DNA from: JAJVID01 sp035275345
GTDB taxonomy: Bacteria; Acidobacteriota; Blastocatellia; RBC074
DNA: 15,996 bases
Assembly: GCA_035275345.1 (NCBI GenBank)
Contig: DATEMY010000505.1
Coordinates: 1 to 15,996, forward strand
Direction of reading: 5' to 3'
Below are positions 1-7,143 of this stretch, one piece after another. Position 1 is the first letter of the stretch, and the number at the start of each line of letters is the position of its first letter. The translations under genes and the position numbers were made by a program. Below the pieces are notes generated by a model. The model was not told where the DNA came from. It made no database searches and worked only from the letters and a program-made list of their open reading frames with translations.

Positions 1-1
1 C

Positions 2-1093
2 CCGAAAGCGCGCACGACAAAGGCCAAGGCCCGCGTCGACCGGGCGAACGAATTGATCCAGCAATCGCGCCAGGCCGCGCGCGAAATCGCCGGTAAAAGG
101 TCGCTGGACATCGCGTTCGAATCATCGCGACTGGGAGGGAAGATCCTGAGCCTGAAAGGCGTCAGCAAATCCTACGGCGGACGCGAGGTCATCAGCGACT
201 TCAATTATCAATTCAAGCGCGGCGACCGTATCGGCGTGATCGGCCCGAACGGCGCCGGCAAAACCACGCTGCTTGAGATCATCGCGCGGCGGATCGAACC
301 TGACGCGGGCGAGATCGAAGCCGGTAAGTCTCTGATCATCGGATATTACGACCAGGAGAACCGCGAATTCGATGAATCGCAGCGATTGATTGATTACATC
401 AAGGACGTGGCGGAGCGCATTCAGATGGTGGACGGAGACTGGATCACCGCCAGCCAGATGCTCGACCGGTTCCTCTTTCCGCCCGCCATGCAGTATCAGC
501 CAATCGCCACGCTGTCGGGCGGCGAACGGCGCAGACTTTACCTGCTGCGAGTCCTGATGGGCGCGCCGAACATGCTGTTGCTCGATGAAATCACGAACGA
601 CCTGGACATCCCGACGCTCTCCGCGCTCGAAGACTACCTCGAGACTTTCCCCGGCTGCCTGGTGGTGGTCAGTCACGACCGGTACTTCCTCGACCGCACG
701 ATTGATTACATCTTCAGATTCGAAGGCGAAGGGAAAATCAGGGAATATCCCGGCGATTACTCGACGTTCATCGAATTCCGCGACCGCGAAAACGCCGAAA
801 GAATGTTGGCCGAAGCCGTCACGAAGGCCGCGCCAAGACCGCGTGAAGAAAGCAATCCTTCCAAGGATTCGTCGGCCAGGCGCAAATTGTCGTTCAAAGA
901 GAGACGCGAACTGGAGGAGTTGGAAGCGCGCATCCCTAAGGCCGAAACGCGTAAGGCGGAGATTGAAAATGAACTCAACGCAAATTCGAGCGACCACGTC
1001 CTCGTACAAAAACTTTATGAAGAGTTGCAATCGCTCAACGAACAGCTCGATTGTGATTTGAACCGGTGGGCTGAATTGGCTGAACTGGCATGA
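2..1093 (+). CDS. ABC-F family ATP-binding protein, Uup-like (5' end missing)
   Basis: ABC-F proteins are soluble ATPases with two nucleotide-binding domains; they act on the ribosome rather than in membrane transport. Only the second half is in the window: the frame is open from base 2 and reads a basic helical linker typical of the segment between the two domains, so the real start lies left of base 1 and the TTG at 53 is not the start. Visible are Walker A (GPNGAGKTT, from about 242), the signature LSGGE (about 512-526), and Walker B followed by the ABC-F box (about 572-604). That box reads DEITNDLD instead of the usual DEPTNDLD. The switch histidine is in VVVSHDRYFLD. The last 65 or so residues (about 890-1090) form a charged coiled coil like the Uup C-terminal domain, which favours Uup over EttA. 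It converges on the thioesterase gene with a 34-base gap. Family certain; subgroup likely. Confidence 0.93.
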   Translation, partial: PKARTTKAKARVDRANELIQQSRQAAREIAGKRSLDIAFESSRLGGKILSLKGVSKSYGGREVISDFNYQFKRGDRIGVIGPNGAGKTTLLEIIARRIEPDAGEIEAGKSLIIGYYDQENREFDESQRLIDYIKDVAERIQMVDGDWITASQMLDRFLFPPAMQYQPIATLSGGERRRLYLLRVLMGAPNMLLLDEITNDLDIPTLSALEDYLETFPGCLVVVSHDRYFLDRTIDYIFRFEGEGKIREYPGDYSTFIEFRDRENAERMLAEAVTKAAPRPREESNPSKDSSARRKLSFKERRELEELEARIPKAETRKAEIENELNANSSDHVLVQKLYEELQSLNEQLDCDLNRWAELAELA

Positions 1094-1127
1094 ACCATTA
1101 ACCGTTTGCGAATTCGAAGCGCGGCGA

Positions 1128-1559
1128 TCATTGATACTCAACCAGCGCTGCGCGGAACCAATCCGGAAGCTCGACCGCTCGCTCCGCCGCGTATTCGATC
1201 CAGGCGTTCACGCTGCGAGCCGAGGCGACAAGCTGATCAGTTCCGTGAAGAAATATCCCATAGCTCATCTCGAAACTGCGCCGCCCGATCCTTTCGACTC
1301 GCAAGCCGACATCGAGCGTCGCCGGATAGACGACCTGCCGTTTGAAATCGCACGAGGCTGAGACCAGCGCAAGTCCCTCGGCGGCGCCCGCCTGTTTGCC
1401 CTTGAATCCGAACTTCCTGATCAATTCGACGCGCGCCGATTCAAGGTAGGTGAAATAGACGGCGTTGTTGACGTGTCCTTGAGAGTCCATATCGCCCCAA
1501 CGGACCTCGATGGTTTTCCAATATTTGAACCCCTCGCGTGTGATTGTTTGCTCGGACAT
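1128..1559 (-). CDS. acyl-CoA thioesterase, 4HBT/YbgC-like hotdog fold
   Basis: 143-residue single-domain hotdog protein, the usual size for the family. These enzymes hydrolyse acyl-CoA thioesters in the cytoplasm. The N-terminal block at residues 20-42 is diagnostic: WGDMDSQGHVNNAVYFTYLE, with Asp25 in the position of the catalytic Asp of 4-hydroxybenzoyl-CoA thioesterase and the GHVNN turn before the long helix. The substrate cannot be told from sequence. The start at 1559 is the first Met before this block and is 95 bases downstream of the protease gene's stop, on the same strand. No Shine-Dalgarno is visible before it: the upstream bases are pyrimidine-rich and belong to the inverted-repeat cassette at 1564-1646, which begins 5 bases before the start codon. 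A YbgC-like role in the Tol-Pal neighbourhood is not supported, as no tol genes are nearby. Confidence 0.9.
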   Translation of the reverse strand: MSEQTITREGFKYWKTIEVRWGDMDSQGHVNNAVYFTYLESARVELIRKFGFKGKQAGAAEGLALVSASCDFKRQVVYPATLDVGLRVERIGRRSFEMSYGIFLHGTDQLVASARSVNAWIEYAAERAVELPDWFRAALVEYQ

Positions 1560-1563
1560 AGGA

Positions 1564-1646
1564 TGTCAGACAGGAAAATGGCGGACAGGAAAATGGAAGA
1601 CAGAAAACCTGCCCGCCATTTTCCTGTCTGACATTTTCCTGTCCGC
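1564..1646. repeat. inverted-repeat cassette built of 15-bp units
   Basis: This fills almost the whole gap between the protease and thioesterase genes. Bases 1564-1584 are a perfect reverse complement of 1613-1633 (21 bp, 28-base loop). A second perfect 15-bp pair, 1581-1595 with 1632-1646, overlaps both arms of the first, so the two stems exclude each other. Each side repeats with a 15-bp period: GACAGGAAAATG at 1569 and 1584 on the left, its reverse complement at 1617 and 1632 on the right. There is no T-run after the stem on either strand, so it is not a classical intrinsic terminator. It would be transcribed if the two leftward genes share a message. Confidence 0.9.
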
Positions 1647-1654
1647 TCGGACGA

Positions 1655-2701
1655 CTATTTGTGTTGACGTTGTTCATGCATTCGCGAATCCTCGGGCGTG
1701 ACGCTCAAGGACAATTTTTCATTTCGTCGAATGACGGTCAGGCTCGATCTCACGCCTACTTTTTGGTCGGTCAGCAGACGATGCAGATCATCAATGCCCG
1801 CAATCGGCCGATCGTCATAACCGACTATCACGTCGCCTTCCTGCATGCCGGCCTTCGACGCTGGGCCATTAGGTTCGATTGAAATCACGAGCACGCCTGA
1901 TTCGACAGTAAGGTTGTGGTAACGGGCGAGCCTGCGGTGAAGCGGCACGACCTGTCCCCCCAGTCCGATGTAACTTCGGCGCACACGACCTTCTTTGATC
2001 AACTGCCCGGCGACGAATTTCGCGGTGTTGATGGCGGTGGCGAAACAGATTCCCTGCGCGGGTAAGATGACAGCGGTGTTGACGCCAATCACCTCGCCGC
2101 GCGAGTTGACGAGGGGCCCGCCGGAGTTGCCCGGATTCAAAGCCGCGTCGGTTTGAATGATGTTTTCAATCAAACGTCCGGTCCGCGAACGCAGGGATCG
2201 TCCCAGCGCGCTGACCACGCCCGCTGTCACCGAATACTGAAATCCGTAAGGATTCCCGATGGCGATTACGAGCTGACCGACTCGAATCTTTTGTGAATCG
2301 CCGAACTCGACCGGCATCAGGTTCGGAGCGTTGACGCGGATCACAGCCAGATCTGTTTCGGGGTCGTCTCCGATCGACTGCGCTTCCCCGCGGCGACCAT
2401 CAGGCAGCGTCACTTCGATTCTCGCCGCGCCGTGAACGACGTGGCTGTTGGTCAAAATAAATCCGTCGGGCGTGAAAACGAAGCCGGAGCCGCTGCCGCC
2501 ACCCTGCCGCCGGTCGCCGTTTGAGACCTCGATGTTGACTACGGAAGGACTGACCTTTTCAGCAGCGCCAATGACCGCCCGCGAATAGGCGTCGAGCGCC
2601 TCGTCGCTCACATCCTCATAGGATGAGGCCGCGGATTCGTTCGAACTATTTTCCTCGCCGTTGAATTCCCGGCCGGATACGTATTGGAAAAAATCTTTCA
2701 T
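1655..2701 (-). CDS. S1C-family (HtrA/DegP-like) serine protease with one PDZ domain
   Basis: 348 residues. Trypsin-like protease domain at about 45-245 with a complete triad: His87 in TNSHVV, Asp117 in ETDLAVI, Ser193 in GNSGGPLV. A single PDZ domain follows (about 250-338), with SGVLVISIEPNGPASKAGMQ as the peptide-binding and core strand region. HtrA-type enzymes degrade or refold damaged proteins, normally in the periplasm. Here no signal peptide or membrane anchor is visible: the first 45 residues are acidic and Ser/Asn-rich. The start is firm: GGAGG lies 5 bases upstream, and the codon directly before the ATG is an in-frame TAG (2702-2704), so no N-terminal extension is possible. The protein therefore looks cytoplasmic, unless exported by an unrecognised route. 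The C-terminal tail (MHEQRQHK) is basic and short. It is divergent from the membrane protein gene at 2876. Confidence 0.94.
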   Translation of the reverse strand: MKDFFQYVSGREFNGEENSSNESAASSYEDVSDEALDAYSRAVIGAAEKVSPSVVNIEVSNGDRRQGGGSGSGFVFTPDGFILTNSHVVHGAARIEVTLPDGRRGEAQSIGDDPETDLAVIRVNAPNLMPVEFGDSQKIRVGQLVIAIGNPYGFQYSVTAGVVSALGRSLRSRTGRLIENIIQTDAALNPGNSGGPLVNSRGEVIGVNTAVILPAQGICFATAINTAKFVAGQLIKEGRVRRSYIGLGGQVVPLHRRLARYHNLTVESGVLVISIEPNGPASKAGMQEGDVIVGYDDRPIAGIDDLHRLLTDQKVGVRSSLTVIRRNEKLSLSVTPEDSRMHEQRQHK

Positions 2702-2754
2702 CTACCCTCCTTCATTCTGTTGTTCGTCATTCTATGTGTCGGTATCCTATGTTT

Positions 2755-2769
2755 GTATAACATTTATAC
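2755..2769. promoter_or_regulatory. AT-rich hyphenated palindrome in divergent promoter region
   Basis: GTATAA-CAT-TTATAC, perfect 6-bp arms around 3 bases, lies in the 174-base gap between the divergent protease (-) and membrane-protein (+) genes. It offers a TATAAC/TATAAA-like -10 element on each strand, but I find no good -35 box at proper spacing on either side. It could be a shared promoter core or an operator. The rest of the gap shows only the protease Shine-Dalgarno (2705-2709) and the GGAG at 2863-2866 for the + gene. Confidence 0.25.
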
Positions 2770-2875
2770 CTGGCTTCGTGAAGTAGGCGCCCGGGATTGG
2801 CAACGCGATCAGCCGGGCGTAGACTGTCCCCACAATCATACTCTCGTCCAATGATAAAACACGGAGAACGGAAAG

Positions 2876-5179
2876 ATGGCGCTGGAAGAGCAAACCATTG
2901 CGGAGAATTCCGCGATTGAATCGAAAATCATCACACAAGTTTTACGGCGGCCGATGTCGCAAACCCTGATCGGTTACGCGGTGGCGCTCGCGTTGTGCCT
3001 GCTGATACTGGTCTGGGCGATGGACTTGCGCCACGCGCATTTCCGCATCCCATTCACCTATCAGGGCGATGCGATGTATTACCACCTGGTGATCAAATGG
3101 ATGATCGATCATGCGTCGAATGTTGAAAGCGCGTCGCTGGGAGCGCCGGACAGACTCGACCTGCGCGACGCGCCGACTTCCGACAACAGTTTCTATCTGG
3201 CGCTTCTGAAATTGATGACGCTAGTGACTTCCCACTATCCACTCGTTCTCAATTTTTTCTTCCTGATGAGTTTCCCGCTGACGGTCGTCGTTTCATTGTA
3301 CGTCTTGCGGCGATTCGGCGTTTCGTGGGGCGTGGCGATCTTCACGAGCCTGCTTTACACATTCCTGCCGTTTCATTTCGCGCGCGGCCAGCACCACCTG
3401 TTCCTGTCCGCCTATTATTTCATTCCGACGGTCGTGATGATCGCGCTGTGGATTTTAAGAGGGGAGTTGTTCCTATCCAATGAGAAGCTCAATGACAGCC
3501 CCCTTGAGAAAACGGGCGCCGAGACTTCTCGCCTGTGGTCGCTCCGGCGCAATCCAAGATTTATCTTCAGTCTGATTCTCTGTCTGCTGGTTGGATCGGC
3601 GGGGTATTACTACGCGTTCTTCTCCTGTTTCTTTCTGCTGACGGCAGGGGCGCTGGCGGCCTTGCGCGGAAAAGGCGCGCGAGCCTTACTCGCGCCCGCC
3701 ATTCTGGCCGCGCTGATCTTCGCCGTAACGTCGATCAATCTGTTGCCGAGCGTGACGCGATTTTCGGACCATGGAGGGGTTCATTTTGTGCGGCGGCTGG
3801 CGGGCGAGGCCGATGTTTACGGCCTGCGAATCGCGCAATTGATACTCCCGGTCCGCTGGCATCGCGTCGAATGGCTGTCCGAGATAAAGGTTGATTACAA
3901 CATGCGGCCTTTGATAAACGAGAACGACGACGCGTCACTGGGCGTCATCGGCAGCCTTGGATTTCTCGGCTTGCTCTGGTGGCTCTTCTTCCACAAGCCT
4001 GAGATCAGGCGGATGAGCGCGGAGGGCGTTAAGGGCCTGTATAACCACTTGAGCCTGTTGACAGGCGCGGCGTTGTTGCTGGGAACGATCGGCGGGTTCG
4101 GTTCACTCGTGGCCTTCTTCGGATTGCCGCAGATCAGGGCTTATAACCGGCTCAGCATCTTCATCGCCTTCTTTTCGCTGCTCGCGGTGGCGTTATGGCT
4201 GGACGGCTTTGTGGGGCCGCGTCTGACTTCACAGCGGCGGCGACTGGTTTTCCATGCGGCCCTCGGATTGATATTGATTTTGGCCATGCTGGATCAAATC
4301 AGCCCGCGGTTCCGGCCACAACACCAGCGGCTGACCGACGAATACATGAGCGACGAGGTCTTCGTGAGGAAGGTCGAATCGGCGATGGCGCCGGGAGGCA
4401 TGATTTTTCAACTGCCGGTCATGTCGTTTCCGGAAAATCCGAAAATCCACAAGATGAACGATTACGATCAGGCGCGTCCTTACCTGCACAGCCAGCGATT
4501 GCGGTGGAGTTACGGCTCGGTCAAAGGGCGCGAAAACGACGTGTGGCTGCGGGATGTGGCGGCGAGGACGGGTCAACAGATGGTCGAGGCGCTGGCGTGG
4601 GCAGGGTTCAGCGGCATCTACATTGACCGCTTTGGCTACCCTGACAACGGCGTGAAGATCGAGAGTGAACTGTCGGATGCCTTGTCGGCCGCGCCAATTG
4701 TCAGCCCGAACGAGCGTCAGACCTTCTTCGATTTGACCGCGTTTCAACTCAGACTGAAAGAGAAGTACGCTCGAGAGCAGTGGGAGACGAAACGTGAGGA
4801 GGCTTTACAGCCTGTAATCGCCGTCTGGCAATCGGGGTTTTCCGACCTGGAGTTCGGCCAGGGCATGACCTGGCGGTGGTGTGGCGCGGATGGAGTGATG
4901 AAATTGGTCAATCGGACTTCGAGAGACCAACAGGTGAAGGTGGATATGACTCTGGCCGCCGACAATGGCGGAACTGCGCGAATGGCGAGCCGGTTCTTCA
5001 ACGAGCAGATGAAGATTGATTGGAAAGGGCAGCCGTTTTCCAAAACCTTCACACTTCCGCCGGGAGAACACGAAATAGCCTTTTCAAGCGACTCGCGGCG
5101 TGTGCTCCCGGTAAACGATTTCAGAGAACTGGTGTTTCGGGTGATAAATTTCAGAGTGACACTAGGGACGGTGGAATAG
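2876..5179 (+). CDS. polytopic membrane protein, GT-C glycosyltransferase-like (function unproven)
   Basis: 767 residues. About 10-11 hydrophobic segments span residues 31-475: roughly 31-49, 105-142 (two), 150-165, 175-193, 229-255, 262-290, 355-371, 391-410, 424-442 and 459-475. A soluble domain of about 290 residues follows. The first external loop carries Gly64-Asp65 (YQGDAMYYH). An acidic residue in this loop, many membrane spans and a large C-terminal domain are the layout of GT-C lipid-phosphate-sugar glycosyltransferases, and RAYNRLSIF (residues 401-409) resembles the late-loop Arg-rich motif of some of them. I do not recognise a specific family, so donor and acceptor are unknown. Start: GGAG at 2863-2866, 9 bases before the ATG. 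There are no cell-wall or polysaccharide neighbours; the next genes are on the opposite strand. It ends just before the repeat array at 5201. Confidence 0.72.
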   Translation: MALEEQTIAENSAIESKIITQVLRRPMSQTLIGYAVALALCLLILVWAMDLRHAHFRIPFTYQGDAMYYHLVIKWMIDHASNVESASLGAPDRLDLRDAPTSDNSFYLALLKLMTLVTSHYPLVLNFFFLMSFPLTVVVSLYVLRRFGVSWGVAIFTSLLYTFLPFHFARGQHHLFLSAYYFIPTVVMIALWILRGELFLSNEKLNDSPLEKTGAETSRLWSLRRNPRFIFSLILCLLVGSAGYYYAFFSCFFLLTAGALAALRGKGARALLAPAILAALIFAVTSINLLPSVTRFSDHGGVHFVRRLAGEADVYGLRIAQLILPVRWHRVEWLSEIKVDYNMRPLINENDDASLGVIGSLGFLGLLWWLFFHKPEIRRMSAEGVKGLYNHLSLLTGAALLLGTIGGFGSLVAFFGLPQIRAYNRLSIFIAFFSLLAVALWLDGFVGPRLTSQRRRLVFHAALGLILILAMLDQISPRFRPQHQRLTDEYMSDEVFVRKVESAMAPGGMIFQLPVMSFPENPKIHKMNDYDQARPYLHSQRLRWSYGSVKGRENDVWLRDVAARTGQQMVEALAWAGFSGIYIDRFGYPDNGVKIESELSDALSAAPIVSPNERQTFFDLTAFQLRLKEKYAREQWETKREEALQPVIAVWQSGFSDLEFGQGMTWRWCGADGVMKLVNRTSRDQQVKVDMTLAADNGGTARMASRFFNEQMKIDWKGQPFSKTFTLPPGEHEIAFSSDSRRVLPVNDFRELVFRVINFRVTLGTVE

Positions 5180-5200
5180 GGAGCGGTAGACTCTGACATA

Positions 5201-5227
5201 GGACTTATGGGACTTATGGGACTTATG
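5201..5227. repeat. three tandem copies of GGACTTATG
   Basis: Three exact 9-bp copies (5201, 5210, 5219), lying 21 bases after the stop of the membrane-protein gene. The word GGACTTATA also occurs in the stem of the hairpin at 14318-14389, which suggests a shared repeat vocabulary. Confidence 0.9.
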
Positions 5228-5232
5228 CGAAA

Positions 5233-5312
5233 CCTTGTCTCCTTGTCTCCTTGCCTCCTTGTCTCCTTGTCCCCTTGTCCCCTTGTCCCCTTGTCCCCTT
5301 GTCCCCTTGTCC
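5233..5312. repeat. ten tandem 8-bp units, CCTTGTCC/CCTTGTCT
   Basis: Ten units in exact 8-bp register: CCTTGTCT, CCTTGTCT, CCTTGCCT, CCTTGTCT, then six CCTTGTCC. Variants cluster at the left and the right is homogeneous, as expected if copies were added at one end. The array lies between the convergent membrane-protein (+) and release-factor-like (-) genes. One strand is all C/T apart from G at one position per unit. A separate GGGAATG/GGGAGTG-type stretch (minus-strand reading, about 5313-5337) follows and runs into the release-factor-like gene. It recalls heptamer arrays in cyanobacteria, but the unit is 8 bp here. Confidence 0.93.
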
Positions 5313-5314
5313 TC

Positions 5315-5668
5315 TTATTCCCCATTCCCCACTCCCTGCTTGGACCGCGCTCGTTTGCGCTCGCTCTGTTTGCGTTTCTGCTCGACGCGACGGCGTTTTG
5401 ATTCGGCTGAAGGCTTCGTCGCTTTGCGAGGTTTGCGCGGGCGCTGCAACTTTTCGATCTTCTCGGCCATTCGCTCGTAAGCAGCGTCACGATTGGCCGA
5501 TTGCGAGCGCCTTTCAGTTGCGGTGACAACAAGGCCGGTTGGGCGATGCGTCAGCCTGACGCCGGTTTCGACCTTGTTGCGATGCTGTCCGCCGGGGCCT
5601 CCGGCCACGAAAAATTCCAGATCACAATCGCGCTCCAATGATTCTCTGTCCGTCGGATGTTTACTCAT
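5315..5668 (-). CDS. peptide chain release factor-like protein (ribosome rescue, ArfB-type layout)
   Basis: 117 residues containing only the catalytic domain of class I release factors. GPGGQ at 24-28 is the peptidyl-tRNA hydrolysis motif, and residues 29-60 follow domain 3 of RF1 closely (NKVETGVRLTHRPTG, then ATERRSQSAN). There is no codon-recognition domain. Residues 73-110 are a very basic Lys/Arg tail. A lone GGQ domain with a basic tail is the architecture of ArfB (YaeJ), whose tail enters the empty mRNA channel of stalled ribosomes. The N-terminal sequence is closer to RF1/RF-H-like stand-alone proteins than to ArfB, so the exact subgroup is open. The last six residues (GVGNGE) and the TAA stop lie in the GGGAGTGGGGAATGG-type repeat bordering the 8-bp array. 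The start at 5668 has no strong Shine-Dalgarno. Confidence 0.88.
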   Translation of the reverse strand: MSKHPTDRESLERDCDLEFFVAGGPGGQHRNKVETGVRLTHRPTGLVVTATERRSQSANRDAAYERMAEKIEKLQRPRKPRKATKPSAESKRRRVEQKRKQSERKRARSKQGVGNGE

Positions 5669-5716
5669 AAACTCGATCTATGGAGTGAATCTGTCCTAGA
5701 GGGAGGATGAACGACC

Positions 5717-5746
5717 CGCCACCCCGGATGGTTACCCGGAGGGGCG
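5717..5746. terminator. imperfect GC-rich hairpin between AI-2E permease and release-factor-like genes
   Basis: Arms 5717-5727 and 5736-5746 pair at 9 of 11 positions around an 8-base loop. It sits 16 bases past the stop of the permease gene (minus strand) and before the release-factor-like gene. No T-run follows on the minus strand, so intrinsic termination is doubtful; it may only be an intercistronic stem. Confidence 0.3.
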
Positions 5747-5762
5747 AGCGCAATATCCTATC

Positions 5763-6980
5763 TCAATCGACGCCACTGCGTGGCAGAGATTGAGCGCTCT
5801 GATCGGTCGGCGACGCTAATATAAGCTTATCCGCGATGAGACCTTCGACCAACGGTTCGTTGTCGGGGCCAACCAGCGCTATTGAGCGATCCTGCCGCAG
5901 ATCGCGCCAGTGCCGGAAGCAGACGATCAACAGGGCAGCCACTGGAACGCTCAGGAAGACTCCGGCCACTCCACCCAACTCGGCGCCGCTCAAAACCGCC
6001 AGTATCACCACGACGGGATGAACCTCAACGCCCCGGCTGATCAAGCGCGGATAGATGACATAGTCGTGGATCATGCGGTAGATCGCCAGGAACCCAAATA
6101 CAAGAAGCGCGTTGCGCCAGGAATGGAAACTCGCCACCAGAACGGCGACCGCGCCGAGCGAGAGCGGACCGACGACCGGAACGAATTCAAATAATCCTGC
6201 TCCAACCGCGAAGACCAGCGGGTATGGCAGTCCCAAAAGCCATAACCCGACGCCCAAGACCACTCCGACTAATAAACAGGCCAGCAATTGCGCGCGGATA
6301 TAAGCCGCCATCGTCTCGCTCACGTCTTTCAGGAAGACGGCCGCGCGATATCGCATGTCGGCGGCGGGCAGCGTCGAAAGGAACCTGTCGCTAATCGTTT
6401 TTGCGTCTTTAAGAAAGAAGAATCCCAGAACCGGGATCAAGACCAGCCAGACCAAATACGACGCTAGGCGCACCGTTCCCAATGCGACCGATTGGAGCCA
6501 GGCGAGCAGACTGCTGATCGCCCCATTCACTCCGTCGGTCAGAGATTGCCGCCAACTTATCGGTAAAAAGCGATAACGATTCGGGAGCGCCGAGAGTTGT
6601 TTGGCGTATTGTTCGAGATGTTTCGCGTAATTCGGCATATTCTCGAAAAAAGCGTTGAGCTGATCCGAGAGCAGGGGCGCGACTTTTTCGAGCGCTAACG
6701 CCGCGGCGCCCGCCAACAGAAGATAAACGATAATGATGGCCGCCGTGTGCGGAACGCGCAGGACGACCTTGCCGATCCTGATCGAGAACTCGAAGAATTC
6801 CACGAGCGGCGCAATCAGGTAGCAGAAGATGGCCGTGAACGCCAGCAACAGCAGGATCATCCGCAGGGCGAAGAGCAGCCACATGACCGCCGCCGCCGCC
6901 GCGACGAGCAGAACGACTTGCGTCACGACCCGGCGGACGCGCGCCGGATCGGGCAATGCTGAATTTGCGTTTGCAGTCAT
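5763..6980 (-). CDS. AI-2E family transporter (UPF0118/PF01594 permease)
   Basis: 405 residues from the Met at 6980. Family features in order: an N-terminal pair of spans (about 18-66), a span near 78-97, a long amphipathic region (about 98-165), then PVLGFFFLKD at about 184-193, the FEFVPVVGP motif near 264-272, and a C-terminal gate region (HPVVVILAVLSGAELGG, then VAGVFLSVPVAA). The family includes E. coli TqsA (linked to AI-2) and Na+/H+ antiporter-like members, so the name does not fix the substrate. An alternative start at 7022 would add 14 residues encoded by the palindrome at 7005-7054, with nothing like them in the family; I reject it. TATAAT reads on the minus strand at 6991-6996, only about 10 bases before the chosen ATG, so the message may be nearly leaderless. 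No Shine-Dalgarno is visible. Confidence 0.93.
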   Translation of the reverse strand: MTANANSALPDPARVRRVVTQVVLLVAAAAAVMWLLFALRMILLLLAFTAIFCYLIAPLVEFFEFSIRIGKVVLRVPHTAAIIIVYLLLAGAAALALEKVAPLLSDQLNAFFENMPNYAKHLEQYAKQLSALPNRYRFLPISWRQSLTDGVNGAISSLLAWLQSVALGTVRLASYLVWLVLIPVLGFFFLKDAKTISDRFLSTLPAADMRYRAAVFLKDVSETMAAYIRAQLLACLLVGVVLGVGLWLLGLPYPLVFAVGAGLFEFVPVVGPLSLGAVAVLVASFHSWRNALLVFGFLAIYRMIHDYVIYPRLISRGVEVHPVVVILAVLSGAELGGVAGVFLSVPVAALLIVCFRHWRDLRQDRSIALVGPDNEPLVEGLIADKLILASPTDQSAQSLPRSGVD

Positions 6981-6990
6981 AAGCGCGGCG

Positions 6991-6996
6991 ATTATA
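6991..6996 (-). promoter_or_regulatory. candidate -10 box (TATAAT) for the AI-2E permease gene
   Basis: A perfect TATAAT on the minus strand, 10 bases before the permease ATG at 6980. The -35 position would fall inside the palindrome arm (about 7014-7019, GCGTAT) and does not resemble TTGACA. If used, transcription would start within a few bases of the ATG. Any protein bound to the palindrome would cover this promoter. Confidence 0.3.
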
Positions 6997-7004
6997 CAAC
7001 TGTG

Positions 7005-7054
7005 TCGTATGCGATACGCCATATTTCATATGAAATATGGCGTATCGCATACGA
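7005..7054. repeat. perfect 50-bp palindrome with no spacer
   Basis: Bases 7005-7029 are the exact reverse complement of 7030-7054: 25 of 25 pairs, no central spacer. The centre is TTTCATATGAAA. Bases 7004 and 7055 do not pair, so the ends are sharp. It lies between the divergent permease (-, ATG 6980) and surE (+, ATG 7144), 24 bases from the first and 89 from the second. Far longer than a usual dimeric operator, it could extrude as a cruciform or fold as a 25-bp RNA hairpin if transcribed. Confidence 0.97.
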
Positions 7055-7143
7055 GCCGCCATCTTCTTCTCGGAGAATTCAGGGTAATTTAAGGCCTCCC
7101 TATTGCCTTGGGCGGCTTCAATGAGTGAATATGCCGACGTCTT

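Noticed and set aside
122..1141. 339-codon open frame on the minus strand opposite the ABC-F gene
   Set aside because: Antisense shadow: the + strand frame carries all ABC motifs, while this one has no recognisable domain and ends in the next gene.
5233..5312. CRISPR array
   Set aside because: Units are 8 bp and contiguous with no spacers; the same holds for 15874-15933. No cas genes nearby.
4744..5532. 262-codon minus-strand frame with a TRGQGDK-like repeat
   Set aside because: The apparent peptide repeat is the 8-bp array translated; the frame overlaps the ends of two real genes and lacks any domain.
6981..7022. Longer N-terminus for the AI-2E permease (start at 7022)
   Set aside because: The extra 14 residues are read from the palindrome and the promoter-like TATAAT; the family sequence starts after 6980.
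6409..7062. 217-codon minus-strand frame inside the AI-2E permease region
   Set aside because: Out of frame with the permease, whose motifs are clear; Arg/Gly-rich composition is typical of a GC-rich shadow.
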